This document shows positions 1 to 11,065 of a stretch of 64,000 bases of DNA, one piece after another. The position numbers and the translations under genes are program-made. The stretch is from Helicostylum pulchrum (taxonomy: Eukaryota > Mucoromycota > Mucoromycetes > Mucorales > Mucoraceae): contig JAIXMO010000002.1 of assembly GCA_025677825.1 (NCBI GenBank), forward strand, positions 124,001 through 188,000, in the 5' to 3' direction. Under the pieces are notes generated by a model. It was not told the origin of the DNA. It worked only from the letters and a program-made list of their open reading frames with translations, and searched no databases. Position 1 is the stretch's first letter; each line of letters starts with the position of its first letter.

Positions 1-79
1 TACGATGTTACTGCTTTCTTCCACTTTTCCACTGCACATCCCTCTTTTGACATGTGACTTTTAATAATCTAATAATAAC

Positions 80-812
80 AATTGGATTTATACAAAAAAA
101 AAAAAGTACTACATCTAAAACTGGTCGAAAAAACGCGCTTTAAAGAATTCGCTAATTTAAGGACCGCTTAACTCCCATTTTAGCGGGAAAAAAAAACGTC
201 TAAAACGGTGATTACTCAGTCAGTATTTTTTGTACAGATATAAGTTTAGATGGATTAAATGCGCCTAAACAAGTACTATATTATCATTGGTTTTTTCACA
301 ACAAAACGCAAAGGGGATCGGAAGTAATTTCAGAATAACCACAAAAACACAAAAGGGGCTGACCACCCAAAATGACCAAAAGTGATCAAAAATGATCGAC
401 TGAAGAAAAATATAAAAAACCGAGAAAAATATAACACGACATGCAGTTTTAAATTTCGGTATTAGAAAAAACACCCTAAAGACTAACTTTTACTAAGTAA
501 CTTGGAAAAAGAATTATTTCCTGATCTTTAATCATACAAAGAAAACACCTTATTTCGATCACTGAAAAATGACCTTTTTTAGAAGTTACTTCTAAAACTT
601 TACTTAAAAACACGCGTTTTTAGATAGATAATGGATGAACAAAAATTTATGGTATTACTTTAAATAGTTCTTGAGCTTTTCCAAGTTATTGTACAAAAAA
701 CTATGATATGTATCGTTTTTTTGCGAGAGGGGCCAAATATGTACTGGAGAAACCCATCCTTAAATCGATCGTACCCTTAAATCAGGTCACTCTTAAATAG
801 AGCTGCTGTTGT
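80..812. repeat. Right part of a Tc1/mariner-like interspersed repeat (copy 1)
   Basis: This stretch aligns by eye with 36790-38012 on the same strand and with the reverse complement of 55685-57474. Shared landmarks are the block around AAACGCGCTTTAAAGAA, the block TAAGGACCGCTTAACT and the block ACACGCGTTTTTA. Its right end (about 780-812) is a degenerate form of the terminal inverted repeat seen at 38012, with TCTTAAATAGAGC followed by a decayed CTACTGTA. Homology fades to the left of about 80, so the left terminus is outside the window or lost. No open frame of useful length is present, so the copy is non-autonomous. Confidence 0.75.
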
Positions 813-1099
813 ATCCCTCTATAATTCCTCTCACATTTGTTCAAAAACATCTGCTGGAGCACAACGGACCTAGGATTAATTGCAGGTTCTTCATTACCCT
901 TAGTTATAAAACTTCGTTCACTCTACTCTTTGTGAATCTATCATTTATTTCCCACTATTTAAACTGATATTAGCCCCTTTTTAAATATACACTGCCTGAC
1001 TCGTACTTTATTGTAGACTAGTCGTTGAATACTTTTTTCCACAAATAAATAAATAGCCTATAAGTCCTTAATCAGTTGACAGCTAACAGTCTGGTACTC
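813..1099. other. Intergenic AT-rich stretch
   Basis: This stretch lies between the repeat end and the inverted tail duplicate. I see no coding frame, RNA gene or clear repeat in it. Confidence 0.6.
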
Positions 1100-2179
1100 T
1101 AGATCTGTCCTCTTTTTGAATCAGATCAAGCGAGCCCATTACATGCAATGGATATATCTATTGCATTTTATTTTATAATTATATCTAACTACAATATAAA
1201 TATAACGGTGTAACTAATAATAGAATTGGCGAAGCTGCTTATTTTGGTATAAAAAACTTAAACAAAAGAAGGAGATATTTTTTAAGGGGTATGCTATTTC
1301 TGGGTTTTCACAGGCATTAAACTCTTTAAATAAGACAGATTTTTTTTTTTTTTTTTTTTTTTTTTACCTCTTAACGTACCCTTCTGTTGGAAAAAATCCT
1401 CCTTGAAGCGGAGAATATATTGTAGGTAAGACACCTTTAAATCTACTCGAGTTGTATATCTGTATGACTATCGTTACGGTAAAGACACACGAAGAGAATT
1501 TACTAAAACAGTTAAACATTTTAGAAAGAGAGAGAGAAATAGAACTGGTATACACAATCAATTGTTAACTTTAAAAAAGTTACAGATTTTATTAAAATTT
1601 AAAACCTAATGGCATTAGTATTTATGTAAAGGATAGAGCTAAAGTATAGTATGTTTCTTTTTATTTCATGTATGGACATATGAATCATTTCAAATTTTCG
1701 TCCACAGCGTCAGGTTTAGCTGTACATACATCTGGTACGACTACGGGTAATTGTGTAGATGTTATGGTAGCATTATTATCAATAGGAGAGAATGGGACTA
1801 GTGGTGAAGATAACATAGTTCCGGTGGGACTTCTTGAATCTCTAAAATTCACACTTGAACCTGGCGGATCTTCTTTATATATACCATCAATATGATCCCA
1901 ATCAACGGGCATTTCTTCCATTTTTTCTTCGGAAGGAACTCTTTTCTTTTTTCTGATGAAAAATACTATTATAGCTGCTATGATTAAGATCTATAGTTTT
2001 TTTTTTTTGCGTTAGAATTAGCTTAATAACTATACTGTTTAACTTACTAATACTATTGCTCCTACGGAAATACCATTAATAGCACCACGCGAGAGACTAC
2101 TTGAGAGATCACTGGAAGAACCATCAGGCAAAGTCACCCTTGAGTTTGAAAGGGGATACGTTTCAGAAAACGCTATATT
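1100..2179 (-). pseudogene. Inverted partial duplicate of kelch gene 1 (membrane span, tail and 3' flank)
   Basis: Read on the minus strand, this is a diverged copy of 5318-6432. It carries the end of exon 8 (the SSDLSSSLSRG... stretch leading to the membrane span), the same intron, exon 9, and about 600 bp of 3' flank. The exon-9 frame is intact (minus strand, 1685-1921, starting MEEMPVDWDHIDG and ending KPDAVDENLK), but nothing upstream encodes a signal peptide or propeller, so it cannot make the full protein. The copy stops abruptly at about 2179, inside exon 8. A 26-nt T run near 1341-1366 lies in its 3' flank. Together with 5318-6432 it forms about 1.1-kb inverted arms around kelch gene 1. 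Confidence 0.85.
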
Positions 2180-2183
2180 GTTC

Positions 2184-2969
2184 ATGGTGTTCTTTCAGAA
2201 TTTGTCAGACAAATTCAAAGCATTGATTTCTGGTTTTTCCAACAAAGTCCTTAGATCTTTTATCTGTTCGAACGACGAAGATCACTCGCGAATGGACTAC
2301 GAGGCCTTCCCTACTATGCTGGATGTTGAAAATGACATGAGAAACTCTTTTTCTGCTGAAAAGTCATTCGTAGGGGAAAAAGAATTAGATGAAGAGTTTA
2401 ATGCAATTTTCCTTCACCGGACAGTAATCAGAGAGAAAAAATTCCGTTGCCGTTCTCCAGGATGTGGGGGAGTTATAACGTCGAGAAACGTAATTGACTC
2501 TTTGGATGCGCCTCCTTTTATCTTCCTTAGTGATCCTACTGGTTTCATGCAAGTGCAAAGAACGGAGAGTAATATATATTTACCAGAAACGATCAGCATT
2601 TGTACAAATGCAACATACACTTTACACGGTAGAGTGTATTCAACTTCTTCTGACGGCAGTCATTTTTTTACTGTTTTTTACAAAATAATTGACAACAAGA
2701 CCTTCCTTGTCCGTATTGACAATATAAATAACAGCATTAGAATCATCACGTCCGACATGGAAAAGGCACGAAAAATACTTAGAAAGTATCCTAAGACTGT
2801 GTATGCATGCTACAAAAAAACCGACAACAGCTTTTTTTTAGCTTCTTTCCTAACTCTCTTTCTCTCTTTATGTTTACTTTATTTTAGTACTTTTTCTTCT
2901 TCGTTTTATTCTATTATTATCTTTTTTATTATCCATAAACATATATTATTCCAAATGCTTTGTACATAA
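2184..2969 (+). CDS. Unrecognised protein fragment, possibly USP-like
   Basis: The open frame runs from the ATG at 2184, exactly where the inverted duplicate arm breaks off. The first ~210 residues look like a real protein. There is a CRSPGCGG knuckle, a hydrophobic FIFLSDPTGF strand, and a LPETISI...YTLHGRVYS...GSHFFTVFY segment ending with VYACYKK. That pattern resembles the C-terminal half of ubiquitin-specific-protease-like domains, in which the His of the SHFF-type strand is catalytic. This is inference only: a matching Cys box is not visible. The last ~50 residues are a low-complexity F/L/S/I tail read from a T-rich stretch and are probably not coding, so the true end or an intron donor is likely near 2820. 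It may be a gene fragment carried by a rearrangement. Confidence 0.4.
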   Translation: MVFFQNLSDKFKALISGFSNKVLRSFICSNDEDHSRMDYEAFPTMLDVENDMRNSFSAEKSFVGEKELDEEFNAIFLHRTVIREKKFRCRSPGCGGVITSRNVIDSLDAPPFIFLSDPTGFMQVQRTESNIYLPETISICTNATYTLHGRVYSTSSDGSHFFTVFYKIIDNKTFLVRIDNINNSIRIITSDMEKARKILRKYPKTVYACYKKTDNSFFLASFLTLFLSLCLLYFSTFSSSFYSIIIFFIIHKHILFQMLCT

Positions 2970-3100
2970 GGTACTAAACATGCTTTGTACATGAGGTACT
3001 CTGTACCTGAGTGATCGTTTTTCATATTTTTTCGGATATACAATTATCCAAAATTCTGCTACTAAAATTCTGCTACTAAAAATTCTGCTACTAAATTATC
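2950..3100. repeat. Two short tandem repeats
   Basis: A unit ATGCTTTGTACATRAGGTACT occurs twice in tandem (about 2954-2998). About 50 bp later the unit ATTCTGCTACTAAA occurs three times (about 3052-3095). They lie directly left of the small inverted-repeat element at 3107. Confidence 0.7.
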
Positions 3101-3106
3101 CAACAC

Positions 3107-3245
3107 CCTTCTCAAGCAACTTTCTGGAACTCGAACTGGAAGTTGAGTATCAATTTTAAAGTTGACGATAACCGCAAAAGGACGTTCGTGTAATAAGTCC
3201 AAGGAAACGTTTGAGATGAATTCCCAGAAAGTTTGCTTGAGAAGG
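3107..3245. mobile_element. 139-bp MITE-like element with 21-22 bp terminal inverted repeats
   Basis: The left end (3107-3127) reads CCTTCTCAAGCAACTTTCTG plus G. The right end (3224-3245), reverse complemented, gives the same sequence with one extra A. The 96-bp interior has no coding frame. No convincing target-site duplication is visible in the flanks, so the class cannot be assigned. It lies about 380 bp upstream of kelch gene 1, inside its possible promoter region. Confidence 0.6.
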
Positions 3246-3547
3246 CTCTAAATGCTAACTATACATACTAGAATAAGAGTAACACAACTCTTACACTTAG
3301 ATTTAAAATGGCATATACATTGTTTAAGTGTGATAGTTTTTACTTTTTTTTTAAAAAAAAATTCTACTTCATAATAATAATAAAAACCAAATACTTATGA
3401 AGGGAAGAAGAAAGTGTATAAAATCGAGTTTACTGGTATATGACAAACTAGAAGGCCATAATAAGCGCGCGATAAATTCACAGAGGCTAAATTCTACTGT
3501 ATGACAGTGCACAAAGGGTTAGTAAGCTTTCTGTTTTGGAAAACAGA

Positions 3548-3557
3548 TATATAAATA
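3548..3557 (+). promoter_or_regulatory. TATA-like element of kelch gene 1
   Basis: TATATAAATA lies 79 bp upstream of the ATG at 3627. The same spacing (69-82 bp) is seen for the TATA-like boxes of GPD1, the sugar transporter and the 102-aa gene in this window. Confidence 0.5.
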
Positions 3558-3626
3558 ACATTGGAGTTCCGTGATCTTCATTGTTTTCTTTTTATCCTTT
3601 TTTTTTATAAAATCTTAATCTGCTAC

Positions 3627-5799
3627 ATGAGAAAATCTTTGATACTATGCTTTATATCTTCATTGGTTACTTTGATTGTATCCTATGAGGTACCTCCTCG
3701 CAAAGCAGCATGTAATACCTTTATATGATTTTTTTTTGATTTATTTCTGTTTACTAAACTAACCTTCACCTAAAAAAGATTGTGCTTACCTAGCTAAAAA
3801 ACTTTATTGTTATGGAGGAAATCCATTTAATGAGGGTTATAGTAATAATATGTACCAATTAGATATTCATAATCAGCCTACCAATTCGGTAAACACAATG
3901 CTTAATAAATGGGTAGATATGCCCATAAATGGCTTGTCAGAGACGGCAACTGAATATAGATACGATAGCGGGTTTATGGCATTACCAAACGGTGTAGAAA
4001 TGCTTTTTCAAGGAGGAACCAATGATAAAAAAAATCCAATTATTGATAAAACTGTTACTTATAATGCTGAGACGGATACCTGGGGCACATTACCAAGCTA
4101 TGATGACACAAAAAATGGAGGTGTTAGACAAATGTAATTATTTTATTTTTTTTAAAAAATGCAGCGTGTAAATACAAATATCTAAATTTATACGTTAGAT
4201 CTGCTCAGTCCTCTGTATACATACCGACGATGGATAGTATCGGGTTTTATGGCGGAAAAGAATTGTACGTAAACCTCTCTATCCATAAAAATATAAATAC
4301 TAATCTTTTTTATATGCTACGAAAAAAAGCCGTGCTAGACTAGATACGGGTTATATTACAGCTTCCGGTCAGACCTTACCTACTAACCTTGCCTATACCT
4401 ACGCATCAATTGCAAACCCTGAATACAATCATGTTGAAAGTTATGTTGGATTTTACTACCTGACATTATTTAACCTCAAGACTCACGTAAGTCTATTAAT
4501 ATAAACAAAAACAAAAAAAGAACTTCACCTTAAAACCGTTATAAATAGGCTTGGACTGTCGCAACAGCCGACCCTCCAAAACTGAATGGGCTCTTGTATT
4601 TGGTTAGTTTCCAAACCGCAACATTTCACCCTCGATCTGAAAAAATCTACTACCTTGGAGGGTCATATAAAATAACTCCGTCAGGCGATACTTTTTCAGT
4701 ACCTCTTTCATTCGCTAGTACGTATGATACGGTTGGTGCCATATGGGGTAATCAAACTTTAAATGCCTCCCCGAATAATAATATACCAATCGCTAGACAT
4801 TTACATACAGCCACAATGGGTATGTAAACATACTTTATCATCATCGAACTGAAAATTACGTATTAAATTCAATTTTTCTTAAAAATATTTAGCGAGTACG
4901 AATGAAGATATTATTGTTTATGGAGGAACTAATCTTCCTCGAGATTATAAACCTAATGGTTTGTAAAAAATATGTATATAAAAACATCAATGATAACATA
5001 TCTAACTAATTTTTTTTTTCTTTTTCTTTTTTTTTTTTTTTTTTTAGCTCTTATGGATTACGTATTTACATTGAATTTGGAGACGCATACGTGGATCCCA
5101 CACGATATTGTTGCACCAGCAGGTATTCCTGGTCCACGATACTATCACTCAGGTTAGTTGTTTTTTTTGTTTATGTGTTACTTTTTAACTTAAAAATTCA
5201 ATTAGCTGTCCTTGTCGAAGATACAAGTTTATTTATTCTATTTGGCATGACAAAAGAAAAGTCTACTACAAATACCATGCTTGTTTTGGACGTACGAAAT
5301 ATATCTTCTTTAGCGTTTTCTGAAACATATCCCCTTTCAAATTCAAGCGTGGTCTCATCTGATAATTCTTCAAGTGGTCTCTCTAGTGGCCTCTCAAGCG
5401 GTGCTATTGCCGGTATTTCCGTAGGAGCAGTAGTATTAGTAAGTTAAACACTATAGTTATTAAGCTAATTCTAACGCAAAAAAAAAACTATAGATTTTAA
5501 TCATAGCAGCTATAATAGTATTTTTCATCAGAAAAAAGAAAAGAGCTTCTTCCGAAGAAAAAATGGAAGAAATGCCCGTTGATTGGGATCATATTGATGG
5601 TATATATAAAGAAGATCAACCTGTTCTAAGTGTACATGCTAGAGATTCGAAAAACCCTACTGAAACTATGTTATCATCACGACAAGTACCATTCTCATCC
5701 GTTGATCATCATGTTACTAGAACATCTACACAATCACCCGTAGTCGGACCAGATGTATGTACAGCTAAACCTGACGCTGTGAACGAAAATTTGAAATGA
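3627..5799 (+). CDS. Kelch/galactose-oxidase-like surface protein, single-pass (paralog 1)
   Basis: Nine exons: 3627-3711, 3779-4133, 4199-4264, 4330-4486, 4549-4819, 4893-4958, 5048-5152, 5206-5438, 5494-5799. They give 547 residues with every junction in frame. An N-terminal signal peptide (MRKSLILCFISSLVTLIVSY) is followed by a propeller with kelch blades: LYCYGG near residue 37, IGFYGGKE, IYYLGGSY and DIIVYGGT, each a double-Gly strand followed by a Trp further on. A Ser/Gly stalk (SSGLSSGLSSG) leads to one membrane span (about 433-462, AGISVGAVV...IIVFF), then RKKKR and a ~85-residue cytoplasmic tail with VDWDHIDGIYKE and a KPDAVNENLK end. Known: kelch propellers bind proteins or sugars. 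Inferred: a cell-surface receptor or adhesin. No copper-site residues could be assigned, so oxidase activity is not claimed. Exons 8-9 lie inside the inverted duplicate arm. Confidence 0.85.
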
Positions 5800-6432
5800 T
5801 CCATATGTGCGTATATGAAATAAAAAGAAACATACTATACTTTAGCTCTATCCTTTACGTAAATACTAATGCCATTAGGTTTTAAATTTTAATAAAATCT
5901 GTAACTTTTTTAAAGTTAACAATTGATTGTGTATACCAGTTCTATTTCTCTCTCTCTCTCTTTCTAAAATGTTTAACTGTTTTAGTAAATTCTCTTCGTG
6001 TGTCTTTACCGTAACGATAGTCATACAGATATACAACTCGAGTAGATTTAAGGGTGTCTTACCTACAATATATTCTCCGCTTCAAGAAGGATTTTTTTCC
6101 AGCAGAAGGGTAAAGAGGTGTAAGAAAAAAGTAAAAAACGAATAAAAATAAAAAATCTGTCTTTTTTAATAATGCCTGTAAAAACCCAGAAATATCACGC
6201 CGCCTTAAAAAATACCCCCTTCTTTTATTTTTAATGTATATAGTTTATTCCGTTTCACAAATTAGCGTATTTTGCACAATAGAAGTTTTTTATATGAAAA
6301 TAAGCAGTTTCGCCAATTCTATTATTAGTTATACATATGTAGATATAATTATTATAAAATAAAATGCAATAGACATATCCATTATATGTAATGCGCTCAC
6401 TTGATCTGATTCAAAAAGAGGACGGCTCTAGA
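5318..6432 (+). repeat. Inverted-duplication arm (partner of 1100-2179)
   Basis: This arm begins inside exon 8 of kelch gene 1, covers exon 9, and runs about 630 bp past the stop codon. Similarity to the reverse complement of 1100-2179 includes non-coding landmarks such as TTTAAGGGTGTCTTACCTAC and the block around TTGATCTGATTCAAAAAGAG, so this is duplicated DNA and not only a conserved coding region. Similarity ends at about 6432 on this side and about 1100 on the other. Confidence 0.85.
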
Positions 6433-7085
6433 AAGCACAGTGTAACACATTGATAAAGGCATTTTGTCTATTTATTTTTTTGCAAAAATAAAATAAAATA
6501 GAATGGGCTCCCCAATATAAAAAAAAAGAGACAAATTCTATCCCATGCGAACATAAACAAAATTGGGTTCCTCGATACAAAACTTATATTTCCTTACTAA
6601 AAAAGAGTTTTCTAAAGTATGACAAAACTCAGGAAGAGGCTGTGTTGTGCTCGTACAACTACCATCTTGGGTAAAATAAAAAGGATCAATATTAAAAAAA
6701 AACTTTTAAGCTTACAAAGTTCTACAAAAAAAAAAAAAATTGAAATTTACTGTCATAAAACGTTTCAAAAATATGACAGATTCCAAGATTTATTTTAAGG
6801 GGCGAAGATAGCCCATTTGTTTATTATTTACCTATCATTCTACGCATAAAATTCCTTCTTTTAAAAAAAAGGAAAATAAAACGAGTTTGTCTAATGTTAT
6901 ACAACGTTTATTTATGGAAGAAGCAAGTCAAAAATGGTGGCAAATTTATAATTGTATCCCATGTAATAATGGGCTAAAACGAAAGTACAACACATTAAAT
7001 AATTAAGATTTCTTTTCTCTAAACTTTTTTTCATCTTTTTTTTTTATTTCTTTTTTTTATACTTGTATTTTCGAACTATATTATT
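6433..7085. other. Intergenic region between kelch genes 1 and 2
   Basis: AT-rich with long A and T runs and no coding frame. The last ~80 bp are pyrimidine-rich and probably form the 5' leader of kelch gene 2. Confidence 0.6.
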
Positions 7086-9401
7086 ATGAGGCCCTTACAC
7101 TGGCTTGCCTTCGTTGCGATTTTACTCGGGACTAACGTAAATTCTATTGAATTACGACCCCGTGAAGGACAAGGTACGCCAGTTACGATAACAAGATACA
7201 TATATATAAAATACTTATTTGGATCTATATACAAATAGATTGCGCATTTTTGTCGAACAAAATTTATTGTTATGGTGGATATATTTTAGGTAATTCTGGT
7301 GTCGACGTTTTGAACTCACTTGACATATATAAAAATAACGGTGACCCTTCGCAAAACTTGAATAGTCAGTGGGAAGACGTAACACCTGCAAAAAACAGTA
7401 TTGCATTCGGAAGAAGAGGATTCCCACAAGCTGCAGCAGCACCTGATGGCGAGCGTTTTCTTATCCAAGGAGGATATAACTACGACGTTGGACCTATTGT
7501 GCAGCAAACAATTGCGTATAATGCAAGAACAAACTCTTGGGAATCTTTTGCTAATTATAATGATGTAAATAATGGCGGTGATAGACAGATGTAAATATCA
7601 CAACGAACGACTATATAAAAGAAAAGAAAAAACTAACTTTTTTTTTAAAAAAAGTTATTATGGATCTGGAGAATATATCCCAAGTTTGAAGCAATTTGGT
7701 TACTTTGGTGGATACCAACAGTAAGTATCACCAGAACATGACCCATAGCTGTTGCACAGGATAATTTCGTTAATTTATTTATTTTTTTCAGGCATGTTAT
7801 TGCTGGATCTAATTACATTACCCCTGACCTTATTTCTATAAGTGGCTTGACTTTCAACAATTCTGAAAGCTATATAAACAGCTACGCTGGATTTCATTAT
7901 TTTACTCTATTTGATATAAATACGAATGTATGTGAACTTGTAATTTATTTATATAAAATTAAACTTTTTTTTTGTGTAGATCTGGACTGTCCCTCCACAA
8001 ACTAATGTGCCTAAAGATTATCAAATTTTGTTCAGCGCTACGTATCACCCTAAAACCCAGAAAGTTTACTATATCGGCGGAAGCTATTATAATTCTACTA
8101 GTGATTCTCTATATAACAGTTTCTTAACATATGCTAGAACGTTTAACACAGCTAACGGAATATGGTCAAGAGAATCCATTGAGGGAGACGCTCCATCGCA
8201 AAGAGAGCAGCATACAACCACCTTACGTTAGTTCAAACAAAAAACTTATTAAAGCATTATTACTTACTGACTCTTTTTTTATTTAAAAAAATAGTTCCAA
8301 ATGGTGATGATATTTTGCTTTATGGTGGAACCTTATCTGAAGCTGTTGGTAATACTATTACAAAAACATAGATCACGTAAATATTATAGCTGACTAGTCG
8401 TATAATTTATTATTTTTGTTTTAGCTGTAATGGATTACTGCTATACTCTCAATGTACCTACTATGAAATGGAGGTACCATAATTTAGCTGCTCCTGCTGG
8501 AGTTTCTGGACCAAGATCTCATCACTCAGGTAATCCTACAAAAGACTGACAAGTTAAAAAGATATAAGTTAAATTAACAAATTTTTTTTTTGGAAACTAT
8601 TACAGCTGTTCTTGTAAACAACACTAGTTTGTTCATTCTGTTCGGTCTTAATAAAGATGCAACACGAACCAATGAGTTGTTAATTTTGGACGTACGAAAC
8701 GTTGATAATTTAACATTCGCAACTACTTTCCCTTTCGATAACGTTGTTGATACAACAGGAAATAGTACATCTGGTGGTACCACTGGTGGTAACACTTCAA
8801 GTGAAAATAATAGCACAGGTGGCAACCATAAAGCAGGATTGAGCACAGGCGCTATTGCAGGAATTGCTGTAGGTGGTGTTATAGCGGTAGGTACTTCTTT
8901 TTTCTTAAAAGAAGTAGACGTATTCTGACTTTTATAAACTAGGGTGCACTGTTAGTTCTAGCTCTGGTATATTACTCTCGTGGAAAGAAGGGTAAGAAAG
9001 GAGTAAATGACTCTGGTAACTCGACTCATTATGAACAACAAAGAAACACTGACAGTGAGCTACTGGAAGTCGATTGGGATAAAATTGACGACCACTATAA
9101 AGAAGTAAGTGTACCGCCCGTCTCTGTATCACCCACATCGCAACAGCAACAACAAAAACAACAGCAATATTATGCTCATCAACGCCACTTATCAGACGAT
9201 CTTTATTCCGATACTAATAGCAGTACTGATATTTCCTCATCTCGACTTCCAGATATTTCTACCTCGAGTAGTCCGGAAGCAAGATATTCAGGAGCATCAC
9301 CAAATTTTTTGGAGTCAAAACCAAACTCTGCGCCTATCTCACCTGATGTTGCTATTGCTCCAATAATAATGAAAGTTGTAAAACCCGATGGAGGAATGTA
9401 A
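7086..9401 (+). CDS. Kelch/galactose-oxidase-like surface protein, single-pass (paralog 2)
   Basis: Nine exons: 7086-7173, 7239-7590, 7655-7720, 7792-7927, 7980-8226, 8295-8348, 8425-8529, 8606-8886, 8943-9401. They give 595 residues. Intron positions and phases match paralog 1, which shows tandem duplication. A signal peptide (MRPLHWLAFVAILLGTNVNS) precedes the propeller, with strands KIYCYGGY, FGYFGGYQ, VYYIGGSY and ILLYGGT. An Asn/Thr/Gly-rich stalk with several N-x-S/T sequons leads to a single membrane span (about 430-455) followed by RGKKGKK. The cytoplasmic tail is longer than in paralog 1 (about 140 residues). It has VDWDKIDDHYKE near its start, a Gln-rich stretch and a Ser-rich stretch, and ends VVKPDGGM. 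Probable role: surface recognition or adhesion coupled to a cytoplasmic partner through the conserved tail (inference). Confidence 0.85.
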
Positions 9402-9682
9402 TACATATATATACTGATAAAATACTTGGTAGAATAAAACCTTTTAATTAATTAATAATATTTGAAATAGAAAATGTTAAATATAAATATCTTTAATCTT
9501 TACTGTAATAGTAATAGCAGTAGCAGTTATTTGAAGTATAATCTCAGAGCCTTTTTAAAATATTACATTTGCCAAAGAGAAGGCTTACAGTTATCATAAA
9601 TATTGTCACTGTTTTCTAGAAATTGGTTGCACGAAAAAAGGTCCTTTTTTAAAACTTCTTGCATGAAGTTGGGACAACAAGT
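9402..9682. other. 3' flank of kelch gene 2
   Basis: AT-rich, no gene seen. Confidence 0.5.
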
Positions 9683-9850
9683 GTAAAATGATTAAATACA
9701 TCACACGAGCAAACATCCCCTCCTATTTTACCACGTTTCTTCTTCATTTATTATTTAGTTTTTTTAGCGCCTTTGTTTTTTTTATGTCCATACAAACAAA
9801 TACGGTTTTTATTAGAGCAACCGTCGTACGTACGAGTTCTTCTTGTTAAA
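9683..9850 (+). repeat. Degenerate 5' end of a repeated gene family (copy A)
   Basis: The blocks AAAATGATTAAATA and CATACAAACAAATACGG...GAGCAACCGTCG match copies at 9957-10380 (B) and 50571-50850 (C). This looks like a promoter and first exon only, with no downstream frame preserved. Confidence 0.5.
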
Positions 9851-9956
9851 GATACTCAGATGTACTCCACTCGAATGTGATATCGTTTAGATATTCTGTT
9901 AAGGTGCGTCTGGATTATAATGAGACAAAACCTTAAATTTAAGCGGGGAGATTTTT

Positions 9957-11065
9957 TATTACATTAAATATTATTAAATAGATCACATGAGAGTGACCAC
10001 CCATTTTATCAGCCCAAGATATATTTATTTGTCTTTTTTTTTATCACTTTCCCTCTCTCTTTATCTTTATTACAATGCACCATAACACCAGTAAGTATTT
10101 TGTTTTGTATGCGTACTTTTTTAATGGGAGCTCGTATTTATTATTCTGCTTTTTTTTTTATTAGCTTTTTTGTTTTCGTTATTTTCGTACAAAAGAACAC
10201 GATTCTTACTGAAGCAACCGTCGCGTATAAGCTAGTACAAGGCCATAAGATCCGCTTATTTATTATGAGTTTTTATTATATAAATACCTATACCCCCCAA
10301 AAATGTCACAGATTTACTTTTTGTTTCATTCTAATCCAGACGCATTGAGTCAGGTAAAGAAGAAAACGCCCTTGCTCATAAAGACGCCATAAATGAAATA
10401 ATGAAACCAAATAATCCTTATCAGTTAAAAGAAAATGTGGTTGTTTAGAAGAAAGTTCATCCAATAGCAATTGTTCAGATAGTATTAGCCTTAATAATAT
10501 AATAGCATGTAGTCACTTGAAGAAATGCTTTAATCAAAAAAATATATGTTGAACTGGACAACAATGTATGCAATTTGTTGAACGATGACCGGACGTTCAG
10601 ATCAAATTTAAATACGATAACGTCTGCTTTTCGACATTTAAAGACTCAGATGGTGTAAAATTAATAGTAGGCAGCAAATTATTTAATGGGTTGATAAAGA
10701 TTAGCCCCCAGAAGTAGGTCCAACAACAGCTAGCTTTATACTTAACAAAGATGATTCTGGATCGATTGAAATTTACGTGGAGGAAACAGCAATGCAAGAG
10801 GCGAACAAATTAGCAGAAAATAAATTGGCACATGAAATGTGTTCATTTAATATTATTTATCAGCTCAGACAGCTTCGTTCAAAGCTCTATTACCTTTCGA
10901 CGTATTTCTGCTGTAGAGGAAGCTCCACATGATGCAACCATACACTATATGGACTTATTTAACTATGATTCAAACGCCTCTGAACTATTTCAAGATGTTG
11001 CCATTCGAGTTATAAAAAACAATAACGCGGCTACTATCAACAAAGTGAAAATACTGAAAGTGTAA
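9957..11065 (+). pseudogene. Decayed gene of the same repeated family (copy B)
   Basis: The 5' part (9957-10220) matches 50571-50800: a shared leader with ATTAAATAGATC...CATTTTATCAGCC, then a coding-like QKNTILTEATV versus QKNRVLPQATV. Downstream the strand keeps coding-like stretches in shifting frames, for example TTASFILNKDDSGSIEIYVE near 10720-10790 and AVEEAPHDATIHYMDLFNYD in the 10832-11065 frame. Stops and frameshifts separate them. I do not recognise the function. Confidence 0.5.

Noticed and set aside
265..474. Minus-strand 69-codon frame
   Set aside because: It lies inside the interspersed repeat, the copies at 36168 and 55685 do not preserve it, and its Phe-rich content comes from A/T runs.
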